Shown piece by piece: positions 1 to 14,500 of a stretch of DNA of 64,000 nt (position 1 is the first letter of the stretch; each line of letters begins with the position of its first letter). Origin of the DNA: Doris montereyensis (lineage: Eukaryota; Mollusca; Gastropoda; Nudibranchia; Dorididae); assembly GCA_037039925.1 (NCBI GenBank), contig JAXRKP010000001.1, forward strand, positions 719,001-783,000, read 5' to 3'. Below the pieces are notes generated by a model, which worked only from the letters and a program-made list of their open reading frames with translations, searched no databases and was not told the DNA's origin. Position numbers and translations under genes: made by a program.

Positions 1-2312
<2,312 letters not shown>

Positions 2313-2498
2313 TCCAATAGGAGAATATGTTTTGATCAATATGAACGTTGTGAAATGGTCGATTATGTTAATATTTACAAGAATAACAACGGTCTGGATA
2401 GAAGAGGGGAGGGATGCACTTTGGTATAATGTTGATTTGTGGCATTCTTGGGTAATTAAGCAAATGTATTTTTCTACTTACTAAATGAAATACATGTA

Positions 2499-2501
<3 letters not shown>

Positions 2502-2592
<91 letters not shown>
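2502..2592. repeat. (TA)n microsatellite
   Basis: About 90 bp of TA dinucleotide with one AA interruption. It leads into CACACG/CACATA-type sequence directly before the 5' end of the LINE that starts near 2640. Confidence 0.97.
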
Positions 2593-2924
2593 CACGCACA
2601 TATACACACACGCACCTATCATCTTGCCGTTCAGCTCCCAGCACTGAGGTTTAGAATAGGGATGATGTAATGCTCGCATGTCGTAAGCGGCGACTAAGGT
2701 GGTGGCTCTCGAAACAGGGCCACTTAGCCACCCAGTTTGGGGGTTGGGCCTTGGGTTAGCAGCTCTTCTCCTGGAAAAAACCAACATCTTCAAACGCTAC
2801 AGAAACAGCAACAAAAATAAACGTCAACCTGCCTACTTCAGAGGAGGGGGATCTCCATCTCAGATAATGAAGAAGCTCCCTGGGGGAAAGCCTCGAAAAG
2901 GGAACCTAGAGAGCGGATAGACCT

Positions 2925-3600
2925 CCCAATCCTGAGGAATATCTCCAGATTAGACACCTGAAATGTGCGTACAATGTACCAAACGGGCAAGGCAGAGGTA
3001 GTGACGAGAGAGTTCAAGAACAATAAGTTGGTCATCTTTTGACTTTCAGAAACAAGGTGGACAGGCGTAGGAGAGGTACATCTAAGAACTGGAGAAACCC
3101 TTCTTTATTCTGAGCATGGAGATCAAAACGCATACCACACGAAAGGAGTGGGAATAATGCTTTCACCCAAAGCCTACAAGGCTCTCATCTCATGGGAACC
3201 ACCGGGACACAGGATAATCTTAGCTTCTTTTACTACGAACAAGAAAGGCATAAACCTGAATATTATCAACTGCTATGCACCAACAAACAACAGTGAATAC
3301 ATATAAAGCAATAATTCTATACTAGTCGTCATAGAGCAATAAATAAAGTGAGATAGAAGGATATAACCATCCTGATGGGTGATTGTAACGCACAGATAGG
3401 AAGCAACAACATTGGGTATGAGGAAATTATGGGGAAACATGAAATCTGATATTTGACTGAAAATGAAGAACTTTTCATGGAATTTTGTGTCAACAACCAA
3501 CTGGGCATAGATGGAAGTCTCTTCTCACACAAGAGTATCCACAAGGCAACCTGTATATCCTCTAATTACAATACCGGAGCGGGGAAAAACTGATACGTCA
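2925..3600 (+). pseudogene. LINE family 1 apurinic endonuclease remnant
   Basis: Translation in shifting + frames gives 'NVRTMYQTGKAE', 'LSETRWTGVGE', 'KGVGIMLSPKA' and 'INCYAPTN', typical of the exonuclease/endonuclease/phosphatase fold at the N-terminus of RTE-type ORFs. The expected GTWN start of the first motif is spoiled by a stop before NVRT. Further stops occur near 3040 and 3305. It would have nicked target DNA; this copy cannot. Confidence 0.85.
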
Positions 3601-4429
3601 TATATGCATTAACCGCCAATTCAGGACACCCCTACAAAATGTGAAAGTTTGCCAAGGTACAGATGTTGGGTCAGACCATCATTTATTATTAATAGGAAAG
3701 ATCAAGCTCAAACTAAGGAAGAAATTCACAGAGCACAATAGACTTGGTAAGTTCAATGTATCATTGCTATTGAATACGGAAAAGATAGAAAAGAATATGC
3801 AGTTGAAATGGCCAATAAGTTTCAGGTACTCGAGATCTTGACTGATTCAGACATCATTGAGCACCACTGGAGTAAAATCAAGGAAGTCTAAGGAAAGAAA
3901 AAGGGGCAAACCAAGGAATGGATTACTAAGGATAATCTCTCTAGGATAGCCGAACGAAAGAATGTGAAGGCAGCACTCAATAAAAGCAAGACAAGAGCAT
4001 TAAAGGCAGCAGCTCAAGAGAAATATGAAGAGGCTGATAGAGCAGTGACAAAAATGTTAGAGACGACAAGAGACAACATGGCTCTAGAAGCAGAGGAAGC
4101 AGCTGGACGAGGTAATTTAAGAGAGAAGTATACGGTATTACCAAGAAATTGTCTAGCAAGTTCCAACCCATGGACAGACCTATAAAGAACAATGATGTAA
4201 CGATTCTGAAAAGGCAAGAAGAACAAAGGGCTAGATGGAGAGAGCACTTCCAAGAATTGCTCAATCGACCTCATCCTGATGACCCACTACAAATAGATCC
4301 AGCAACTGGAGATCTTGAAATAAACTTAGAACCATCGACAAAGAACGAAATAAAGGAAGATATGAAGAAAACCAAGAACAACAAGGCAGCTAGCCTAGAT
4401 GAAATACCCTGAGAAACGATCAAAGGAAA

Positions 4430-5330
4430 TATGGAAAGCTCAACAGTTCCCTTTTCAGAGGATTTGGGAGTAAGTTCCACAAGATTGGAGAGAGGGTCAT
4501 ATAGTTAAGCTGCCAAAAAAAAAAGGAAGTCTACAAGAATGTGGAAATTACAGTAGAATTATGCTCCTGTCAATACCGGGAAAAGTATTCAACAAGATCG
4601 TATTCGAAAGGCTAAAACATGCAGTAGATCTAAAGCTTAGAGGGGAACAAGCAGGATTTCGCAAAGAGAGATCATGCACAGACCAGATTTCTGCTCTGCA
4701 CATTATTGTCGAACTGTCACTTGAGTGGAATTCATCCCTCTATGTCAACTTCATTGATTAAGGAGAACATTTGACAGTGTGCATCGAGAGACCCCATGGA
4801 AGTTACTGCGACACTTTGGAATGCCTCAAAATGTTACGAGTCTTATTCAAAGCATGTACATGGAAATGCAGAAGAGAATTACTCATGCTAGCAAGCTGGC
4901 AGACCCCTTTCAAAATTAAGACAGGGGTGCGCCGGGAGGTTTATTATCACCATTCTTGTTCTTGCTGGCCATTGACTACATAATGAGGAAATCAACTGAA
5001 GGGAAAAGAAATGGAATACAATGCACCTTACCGTCTCAGCTCGATAACTTGGATTTTGCAGACGACATTGCATTATTATAGTCACAGACAGATGCAAGAA
5101 AAGAGAGATACATGAAAAGTAACATCAAGAGGTTTAGGACTCAAAATCAACAAGACAAAGACTAAAATCGTTAGAGTAAAAGCCAAGAGTAATAACCTCA
5201 TCACAATCAATGGTGAAGCACTCGAGGATGTAAACAACGTCTGCTATTTGGGAAGCACCATCAACAAAGTGGGAGGAGCGGTCGAAGATGTCAAGTACGC
5301 ATCCAAAAAGCAAGACATGCATTTTTAGCT
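4430..5330 (+). pseudogene. LINE family 1 reverse transcriptase remnant
   Basis: Recognisable RT blocks: 'LLSIPGKVFNKI' and 'EQAGFRKERSCTDQI' (about 4561-4700), 'YVNFID' (about 4740), 'KTGVRREV' where the family has KTGVRQG (about 4918), and 'DFADDIALL' with the FADD catalytic box (about 5053-5080). Frames change repeatedly and stops interrupt. The YVNFID and FADD motifs identify it as reverse transcriptase independently of overall similarity. Confidence 0.88.
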
Positions 5331-5815
5331 TTGAAAAAGATCTGGATCAGCAATTCAATTAAGGAAAAGACTAGAATTAGGATCTATAATTCAAATGTAA
5401 AATTCATCCTCATGACGGGAACGTTGAGGATCACCAAAGCTACACTTCAGAGACTACAGTCCTTTAAAAACAGCTTTCTGAGGCGCATTGTGAGTGAACG
5501 TTGGCATGACACCACCAGCAATGCAGACCTTCATGAGAGGAAAAAGCAGCTCTCAGTTGAGAGAGATTCGAAGAAAGGGGAGTGGAGATTGATTGGCCAT
5601 ATAATGAGAAGACCAAGATCCAACATGGTCAGACTAAGCCTGACATGGAATCCACAAGGGAAAAGATCTAGAGGGCGACCAAGACTGGCCGGGTAGAGAG
5701 AGATCGAGATGGAGACGACGAGACGGAGGAAAACTTAGGGAAGTTGACGCAGAATAAGGATGACTGATGGCTCTTCGTTGATAACCTGTGCTCCACAGGA
5801 TCCGAGAGGCAAATA
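5331..5815 (+). pseudogene. LINE family 1 C-terminal domain remnant
   Basis: An open stretch reads from 'KKIWISNSIKEKTRIRIYNS' through 'RRIVSERWHD' to 'GHIMRRPRSNMV' and 'RSRGRPRLAG'. This is the usual post-RT tail of RTE-type elements, with the 'GHxxR...GRPR' signature. The next bases are out of frame and stops follow. Confidence 0.82.
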
Positions 5816-5894
5816 AGACACATTTTATCTATTTAATGTATCAATCACTGAATGAGAAAGTGAACGAATATCAAGTGAAAAGTACCTAAGCATT

Positions 5895-6659
<765 letters not shown>

Positions 6660-7005
6660 GTCACGGATCATGTCAAATCGTCATCTGTTGCTTGCTTGAT
6701 TCTCTCTGACATAATTGTTTTGAACAATTTCCCAGGTATGAACACGGGTGTAATACCTCTGTAGTTGTTACAATTGCTTGGACAGTTTTTCTTTGGTAGC
6801 TTGGTTAGGTGTCTTTCTTTCCGTTCATTAGGTATTACACCTTCTTTCCAGATTTTTACAAATAAAACATGAAGCGTGCCTACTATTGTTGCTATGTCTG
6901 CTTTAAGAGCTTCTGTTGACATGTGGTCGTGTCTTGCCGCTTCGAGTGAGTTCAGAACCGTGGTTCTTAACTTTGTTGGTGGTACTGAATCCCGCAAGTT
7001 TCATG
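6660..7005 (-). pseudogene. RTE-like reverse transcriptase fragment
   Basis: The - strand reads 'LKADIATIVGTLHVLFVKIW', 'KEGVIPNERK', 'LTKLPKK', 'CNNYRGITPV' and 'FKTIMSERIKQATDDD'. This is the N-terminal part of an RTE-type RT (the CNNYRGIT and ERI blocks). It differs from the matching region of LINE family 2 near 15.3 kb, so it is another LINE family. It joins the family 2 endonuclease fragment that starts near 7010. Confidence 0.82.
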
Positions 7006-7009
7006 CGTG

Positions 7010-8110
7010 CATTCACCGAACCCTTCTTTAGGGTTGTCTTCAGTCAGAAATCTCATTTTTGCTATCATTAGGTGATGATCGTTAAGTAATTCAGCTCCTC
7101 TATTAATTCTTGCATCCATTGTACTATGTAGTCTATGATTGACTTTTTACTTCTGTCTTCATTTACTTTTGTATAGTTGTGGATATCTTCATGTGGAAAT
7201 ACAAACGTGTTGGCTATATTTATATTATTCTTCAGGCACAAGTCTATTAATCTCTCTCCTTTTTAGAGAAGTTGTTGTCTATCCTTCTTTACCTATAACT
7301 TCGCCTGATACATTGCTGCCTAATCTAGCATTTAAATTTCCTAAAACCATTAGTTTATGGTTGGGTTTTAGATTCTCTGCTGCCCGTTGTAAATTGTCTC
7401 CAAAGATATATTTTTCTTCTTTGGTGGCGTCTTTGTTTGATCTACAAGTTATCATTTATCTATTTCCTCTTCCTTTTGGTTTAATGTTTTCCTCTAATAA
7501 TCTCAGGCTAATAAAAAATGTCAACTTTCTAATAGCTTTCCATATCTTTTATGCTTTAGGAGGTCTACTCATGCTCCAGTTCTATCTTTCACATATACTC
7601 CTGAGAAGATTAAAGTATGATTTGGTCATACATTGTCTATTCTTTATCCTTTTTCTTTTGTTTCTGTGATAACAAAAATATCTACTTTGAATTATATCCT
7701 TTTTCAGCTAATTCGATCTCGTTTCCATCTATTGCCCTAACATTCCATGTTCCAAAGATCAAAGTCCGAGTTTGTTTCCAAATCGTCTTCTTAATGTCAA
7801 TCCAGGTATCTTTGTTTCTCTGAATCGGTTGGTTTTGGGTAATCAGGTGTTTTGCCCATTGTTCTCTAGGTAGATGGTGGGGATGCGATCATGAGACCTC
7901 TACCAGGCCTTGTTTGTGATTTTCTGTCGGGGTTAACCAAGGCCACTATTAGAGACGGCCTTGGGTTAACTCAAATAGCCTTTTGTCAGCCAAGACACTC
8001 CTACAATGGAACAGGTTATGCTATTCTGTCAGGGTCAACTCCTTAGCCTTTGGTTAGCCATGGCCTGCCCACAAGCAGCAGGAGACTCATGGATGGTGGG
8101 CTCGCTTAGT
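7010..8110 (-). mobile_element. LINE family 2, copy C: endonuclease and 5' end only
   Basis: The nucleotide sequence matches the endonuclease part of the copy at 13985-17320: compare 7060-7200 with 16180-16350, which share 'tgatgatc', 'gctcctct' and 'cattgactttt'-type blocks in the same order. At 7900-8090 it carries diverged versions of the 'ctgtcagggttaact...cctttggtcagcc' 5' repeat found at 17062-17265. Only the endonuclease and 5' leader remain, and stops break the frame. Confidence 0.85.
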
Positions 8111-8797
8111 CTCTGTACAGTAGACCTGGGCAAGACTCGTTATTTTATTACTCGTTGATACCAACTACCTTCTTCTCTGGTCTCGCGTTATTCGAGTAGA
8201 TGTACTCGCTTTGACGAATACTATGAGACCGCCTCGCGCTTTCACGTCAGCGAATACTAAAGTAAAACTTGAAGACTGAGGTAGGCCCACAGAACACTAA
8301 AGTTTTAGTGTTCTGTGGGTAGGCCTAAGGAGGACGTGGGGGTTTGTGACCTCCATGCCTCTTGCTGATTGAAGCGTCGCGATAAGAGAAGACAGACACA
8401 GTGAGAGACCATTTAAATTGTAATAAACTGCTGTCACCGTGGTAGAAGGAGGGAGTGGGGTAGTTAGGTGAGCACGTGTTCAAAAGAAATGGGAACGCTG
8501 CAATGGGTGTAGTGGATATGGGGGTCGGTATGGAAGTAGGCCTGCAAATGGCTGGGGGTGAGAATGATGTCAGCAGCGAAAGACGACTTCAACCAAGGCG
8601 GTCTATATGGTAGGTTATAGACGGCCTTGCTTCAACCCCTTTCCCGTCATCCCGTACCACCGCTTATAACAGTAGTTACAGCTAAAGTATCAAGACGGGT
8701 TCGTCACCTCTGGTCTCGAGAGCGTGATTCCAGCAAAGTGCATCGAAGTCTAATATTCGAGTAACACCCAGACCTACCGTACATGTGTCTACGGTCC
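8111..8797. other. No supported gene
   Basis: Mixed-composition sequence. The only structure seen is the short palindrome at 8286-8319. No coding region or second copy elsewhere in the window was recognised. Confidence 0.5.
8286..8319. repeat. Short perfect palindrome
   Basis: A 16-bp arm CCCACAGAACACTAAA is followed after two bases by its exact reverse complement. It is too short for a typical pre-miRNA. It could be a recombination scar or a MITE remnant. Confidence 0.8.
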
Positions 8798-8798
8798 G

Positions 8799-8975
8799 AG
8801 GGGACTCGTTAGTCCAGAGGCAAGGTGTCATCCCCTCAACCAATGGGTAGTGGGTTCGAGCCCAGCCAACGGTTGAAAACTTTTCTCGATTTTGTTGGAG
8901 CAAAATCTACCATCCCTGGCCGAGTTAGGTGGATCGACACCTAGTCCCATCGGAAACGAACGATAAAAAATTACA
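8799..8975 (+). mobile_element. tRNA-derived SINE (SINE-1), 5' fragment
   Basis: Begins with an A-box-like 'TAGTCCAGAGGCAAGGTGTC' and has the B-box 'GGGTTCGAGCCC', both RNA polymerase III promoter elements from a tRNA head. It continues with 'AAAATCTACC' and 'CCTAGTCCCATCGGA', shared with copies at 12238 and 56034. It stops before the 3' part those copies have. Confidence 0.88.
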
Positions 8976-9570
8976 TTTTATGAATATGGATCAAAATGTT
9001 AAACTACACCCAAATCAGACGTCACGTAACACTTTTGCGTCGCCGCATTTCCTATGCGAAATCTTATAATACTTTCACATAGAATGTGAGACTGCGCATC
9101 AATGTAACTCAGTGCAAACAAAGAAAATAGACTTAAATATTAATCTTGCTTAGCGCCAGTCAATAAGTTATACAAAATATAAACACCTAGAATCTTATGT
9201 AATACTACTCTATCATGTCTAATTCTGAATCTAGTCTTTGTTATTATCAGTCCCAGTGGTCATCCTGTTCCTTCTCTTACTCTTATTATTAATAATAATC
9301 ATCATCACAAATGTTAGCATTATTATTTACAGTATCAGAAGGATTATTAACAAGAGTAGAAATGGTAGCAGTAGTTAAACTGCTTTTGTTGTAACATTAT
9401 TATTTACGAATAATGACATGGGATACTCACTGCCCTTGTATTTTACTTATAACTAAATATGAGCTCCCCACAAAAAAAGATACCACCGATCTGTTTCTGA
9501 AAAAATGGCAGATAATTTTGCGCGCTAAACGCCCCACTGTTTTTGCGAAAGGGAACCACGGGTCTCAGAA
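8976..9570. other. No supported feature
   Basis: AT-rich sequence with short ATT/TTA-type runs around 9280-9400. No gene or matching repeat was recognised. Confidence 0.5.
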
Positions 9571-9571
9571 G

Positions 9572-9790
<219 letters not shown>

Positions 9791-9866
9791 GACAAGAGAA
9801 GCGACCATAGGCTGCATGACGTGACCATGATAGATGGGGAGGGGTGGTGTAAAATACTGTAACGCT

Positions 9867-9867
<1 letters not shown>

Positions 9868-9907
<40 letters not shown>
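9868..9907. repeat. (TG)n microsatellite
   Basis: About 40 bp of TG dinucleotide, 80 bp downstream of the GA tract. Confidence 0.95.
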
Positions 9908-9910
<3 letters not shown>

Positions 9911-10169
9911 GTAAGGCAAATCGATTTGATGGGTGTATTGCTAAGAAATTAAAATAGTACATTCTCGGTGTAATGAAATATTTTATAGGTGGTTCCAGTT
10001 CCAGGCACCCAAAAAAAAACAAGCAGAACACGCCCCTTGATATTTGTCTCATCTTTGTTCCTACTATGTTATTTCATTTAATTCCATTGTCCATCCCTTA
10101 CGATATGCCCTTACCTCACTGTTTGTCTTAACACCAAGTACACTAGCTTGTAGCACAGTGGTCCAAAAT

Positions 10170-10770
10170 GATGTCAATGAACATCGGCAAATAAATAAAG
10201 TTTGAATGGGTGATGCGAAAGAGCTCCCGAAGACCTCGATTCCATTCTATTCATGACATATCCTGACATCCAGTCTGTTATTATTATCTCGTTCCCATCT
10301 GCGTGTTGGTTTCTCCTCCTTGCCCCTATTTTTGCTTCTAATATTCGTCGTTCCATTGGTTCATGTCTCTTTATGTGCCCAAAATATTTGAGTTAAGCCA
10401 TTGACTTTGGATCTTCGTTCTTTCAAGGACTTTTTCATTCTTTAATATTTCGATCCAGGATATTCTCAACATCTTTCGGTAACCTCTCAGTTCAAATGCT
10501 GTTATTGTTCTACTATCTTCTCTTTCCATTGTCCATACTTCGCATCAATATGTTGTTGTTGGGAAGACAATGCTTCCCAAGATTCGTACTGTTGTCTCTG
10601 TGCACTGTCCCTTTCAGGTCTTTCCCATTATTTTCAATTTGATGTTTGCTATTTCCAGTTGTCTAATATCTAACGTCTCCTAATCCTATTCTGTCCCTTG
10701 GCCCCTGGGTACTCAAAACTGTTGACTCTTTTGAAACTCTTTTCACTTCCTCTTCTTCTGCCGGAGACCA
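10170..10770 (-). pseudogene. LINE C-terminal fragment (third LINE family)
   Basis: The - strand reads, with frame changes, 'GPRDRIGLGDVR' and later 'LKYFGHIKRHEPMERRILEAKIGARRR', the latter split by frame. This resembles the 'YxGHxxRxExxERxILxGKxxGxRxRGRP' tail after the RT of RTE/BovB-type LINEs. The endonuclease and most of the RT are missing. It is unlike families 1 and 2 in this window. Clade is uncertain. Confidence 0.65.
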
Positions 10771-10789
10771 ACATAATAATATTACATAC

Positions 10790-11419
10790 ATTACTACAAC
10801 GAGTTAGACCACTTCACTCAAAATAATGACAACAATCACTTTGATTTGTCGAAAAATAAAGGCCTTATGTTAAAATGACGTAAGCAATCATACGAAGAAA
10901 GAAGTTTGAAAGAACTCTTCAGCTTTAGTTTTAGAGAAGTCAGAGTCTCACTCTAGATCTAGTCTTACTCAGTTCGTAGTCCTAGTTCTCTTAGCCTTAC
11001 TAGATCTAACTCTTACTCTTAACTATCTCACTCAGTCACATTAACTCGTGACAGTAGGTTCCCAACAGTTAGGCTCCAAAAAAAAAAAATCTACATATAA
11101 TACACGAATGTAGATCTATGCCTTTATAACATATCATCATCAAAGTTAGATCTGTGATAGCCAAGTTTCTTCGAAATATTATTATAATTAGAAATATATA
11201 GATCTAGCCATCTCTGCTCTAGATCTTAGATCTAGATTCTAGGAGTGAAGATTCATTCTCTTATAATATTATAAAAAATAGAATATTAATATATCTTGAT
11301 CTAATCTTGTATTGTAACTAGATCTATATCTAAGTAAGATCCTTCTATCGAAATTTAGATCAAGACTGATTGAATTACATTTAAATTAAAAATTAACTAG
11401 CCTACTCGGTGTTCTTAGA
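10790..11419. other. 5' flank of the C18orf32 homologue, with AGATCT-rich island
   Basis: AT-rich, with repeated TAGATCTAGA-type words at about 11140-11350. It should contain the promoter and 5' UTR of the gene starting at 11420, but no TATA box or initiator can be assigned with confidence. Confidence 0.45.
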
Positions 11420-11575
11420 ATGGTGTGTGTACCATGCATCATCATCCCTGTAGTGCTCTGGGTATTCTACAAGTTCATTAATCCCTGGTTGTCAAAACTA
11501 TGGGGTAATTCAGAGAACTATGTCCTCGGCAACCTCACCTGTCCTGCACCAGAGAGAAAGAAGAAAGTAAAGGAG
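11420..11575 (+). CDS. C18orf32: C18orf32 homologue, exon 1
   Basis: 52 codons from the ATG to 'ERKKKVKE', then the donor GTACAT. It encodes the conserved N-terminal block with two cysteines (MVCVPC), the hydrophobic stretch IIIPVVLWVF and the KFINPW motif, where human has KFLEP. The ATG is the only plausible start because family conservation begins at the Met. Confidence 0.92.
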
Positions 11576-14500
11576 GTACATGTGTACTAATTATTATTAA
11601 GATGGTACCAAGTGTAATCTATAAATGATGAGTTAATTTTTTTGGCATAGATCGCACTTTAAGCATCGCTAGGCAATATGGAACTTAAAAATGGTCAAAC
11701 GATACTGTTTGCGATGTATTGCCGACCTGACTCACTGAAAAAACACACACCGTGTACGATCACACTCTCACTGAGGACTTTGTCTCTCTCTCTCACCATC
11801 AGGGCAACTAACTGCGATGTAGTCTAACCTACCGTGATAGTGATATTACTGATATCCTCTCCTTTCACTGATCACAAGCTCCTGTGACCATTGGACACTT
11901 GGCGGTGATAAAGTCCAATCACTCTCTCGCCACTTTGCAAGGCCTATCCTACACTTATGTTCTGTGGTCCCCATCTCCTCTAGTTCTAGGCCCAACTCCA
12001 GGAATGAAAGATAAATAAATTGCTGTTATTATATTTTCATAGTTTACCTTGAGGAGAGAGTGGGGGATTCAGGGAGGCAAGTCCTGCATTAACAGAAATG
12101 TAGGGATCTTATGTTGACTTTATATATATTAATATTTTTACTTTTATTGAGCCGTAAACATAAGACAGTGTGGATCTTGCGCCGCTGGTCGCTTAAGGAA
12201 ACATGCATCAATTATTTTGCGCCAGCCTGGGGGGGGGGGACTCGATAGTCCAGAGGCAAGGTGTCGGCCTCTTATCCAAGAGGTAGTGGGTTCGAATTTG
12301 AGCTCTGCCAACAGTTGAAAAATTGTCTTGTGTTTTTTCAATCAAAATCTACCCCCTGGTCCAGGTAGGTGGTTGACTCCTAGTCCCATCGGAGATGGCC
12401 TCTAAAAGGAGGTCCCGTATACAGATCACAACACGCTGTGCGCATTAAAGATCCCTTGGCTGTTTACACGGGCTAGTCTGGGCAAAATTAAAATTCCTAA
12501 GGAAAACCCCGAGATAACCTTAGTTGTGGATGTGAGTAAATCAAACCAAACAAAGCGCCTGCTGGTAAAGAAAAGACCACGCGCATCTAAAGTGAGCACA
12601 GTACTAGCTGTGTCGATTCTGTGTTCGCGGTTTCTAGGTGATCAGTTGTATTTGACCTCGTCTATGTATTTGACACAATGATAGTATTTCTTTCAAAATC
12701 AGATTCAATCAATTGCAAACCTCATTTGAGGTTTGACTTCGGATGAAGAACACTTCATGACAGAAATCCAATACTTTCAAATGTGACATAGCGCGAGCGA
12801 AAGATTTCTCAGAATCAGACTGTTGGAAGAGATAAATATCCAGAAATTTAGAGATATCTAGGTCAAACACTTCCTCAGCTTTCTGCTGAAATTAGGCCTA
12901 CTCGAGTCATACACATTAAAACCAATCCACAAACATAACCCCATCATGTTTTCTCCTCTTCTGTTCGTCATTTTCATTGCCGTTGTTGTCTTCACTTGTG
13001 TAATCCTGCGTCATTTTTTTTTGTCCAATCTATTTCTTTTATATTTTATCACATCTTTACGTCTTCTCCGTCTTTGCCGTCTTTCTTTCGCCTTTTTCAT
13101 TATCCTTGTTTCTGTCACTTTTCTAAAAAAAATCATCTTCTCTGTCTTTGTCGCTTTTCTTTAAAAATTTCTTTTCCGTCTCTGTTGCTTTTCTTTAAAA
13201 TATAAATATAACATTGTTCTAGTTCGATATCCGCATATGGAGCAATTTTTCAAAAAGACTTTTTTCTGCGTATTAGACAAGAATACATCCATCTGCACCA
13301 GCTCTATAATATCTGATCAAACAAACAATAAAATTGACCAAATTTAGTCGCAGTGCTATTCATTTAAGAATAATGGGGGTTTTTTTTTTGCTTTGCTGAA
13401 CGTGTATAGTCCTGTGACATTTGTGATCAATCTTCATTATCTTCAAGCTGATGTTTTAAAAAAAAAAATCACAATGGACAAAAAGTCAACCCATTATCAA
13501 ACTCTGAGAGGAATAAGGAGACTGCATGATAGCAGCACAACTGAAGAATAATCATAAAGACTTCTTTTTGAAAATTTACATGTTATCGAGCATTGTTGGA
13601 CAGTCGGCAATGGTGAACAATAAATTGAACATTATAAATATAAAATGAATACATACATGTATCAGAATGGATGTTGTAGAAATATAAAAATAGAAAAGAC
13701 ATACATAATGTAAGAATACCAAAAGGCAAAAGTCATATCCCATAATACAAGAACCAAATAGTACCGCTATGATTTAAATGAGGACAGAAAAAGAAATTTA
13801 CACAAAGCGCCAAATGGCTCACACTGACAAAAGTTTAGATAAAACAAAATACACTGTAACTCGATTCATTAATTAAACATCACATGTCTTTCTTTACTTC
13901 CTTGGTGCTCCATCACCAATTTCAACAAAGTGTGAACCAAGATATTGCTTAAGAGCGTTTAACATAACATCTTTCTTTTCTTTCTTTCTTTATCAGTTCC
14001 CATTCTGCCTTTCGGTGTATAGGTTCAGATGCCCAAGATGATCTTTCTCCAAGATGCCCTGTCCTGACAGTTTCTGTTTCCTTCCAAAAAAGTTAAATTT
14101 CTATGCTTCAATGCCTTTTTTATATCTTTTTCCCACTTTCTCCGAGGTCTGCCTTTTGGCCTTTTACCTTGGGCTTTAGCACTGTATACTGATTTAGCTA
14201 TTCTATTGTCATTTATTCTGTCTGCATGCCCAAACCATCTCAATTGATTTGTTTCTATCTTAGTTTTTATGCTATCTGCTTTGGTTTGATCTCTTATTGT
14301 TAGTGTTTCTGATTTTGTCTCTTTTAGTTTTCCCTACTACCCTTCTTAGATATTTCATTTCAGCTGCCTATACTCTACTGTATTCTCTACTGTCTAAGGT
14401 CCAGGTTTCGCTGCCATAGAGGAGAGTAGGACAATAATCTGTATTGTATACTGCCCCATTTTGATTTTTTGTTGACAATTCTTATTTACCTACAAAAATG

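Larger units (their letters stand above)
2640..5830 (+). mobile_element. RTE-like non-LTR retrotransposon, degenerate copy (LINE family 1)
   Basis: A near-complete but decayed LINE. Pieces in order: a 5' leader with the motif ATGTCGTAAGCGGCGACTAA; an AP-type endonuclease from about 2925; a basic, charged linker near 3960-4140; a reverse transcriptase from about 4430; and a C-terminal region ending near 5815. The pieces lie in different frames with internal stops, so no protein can be made. The sequence resembles RTE/BovB-like elements that databases often label 'craniofacial development protein 2-like' or 'endonuclease-reverse transcriptase'. That clade call is from memory of the family and was not tested. 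A (CT)n(TA)n microsatellite starts about 70 bp after the 3' end. Confidence 0.88.

Noticed and set aside
7139..7823. 176-codon + strand open frame
   Set aside because: Antisense of the LINE family 2 endonuclease in copy C.
8799..8890. A functional tRNA gene
   Set aside because: Has A and B boxes but no cloverleaf with acceptor stem; part of a repeated SINE.
12946..13205. Phe/Leu-rich possible membrane protein
   Set aside because: T/C-rich intronic composition; two frames look alike and there is no conserved motif.
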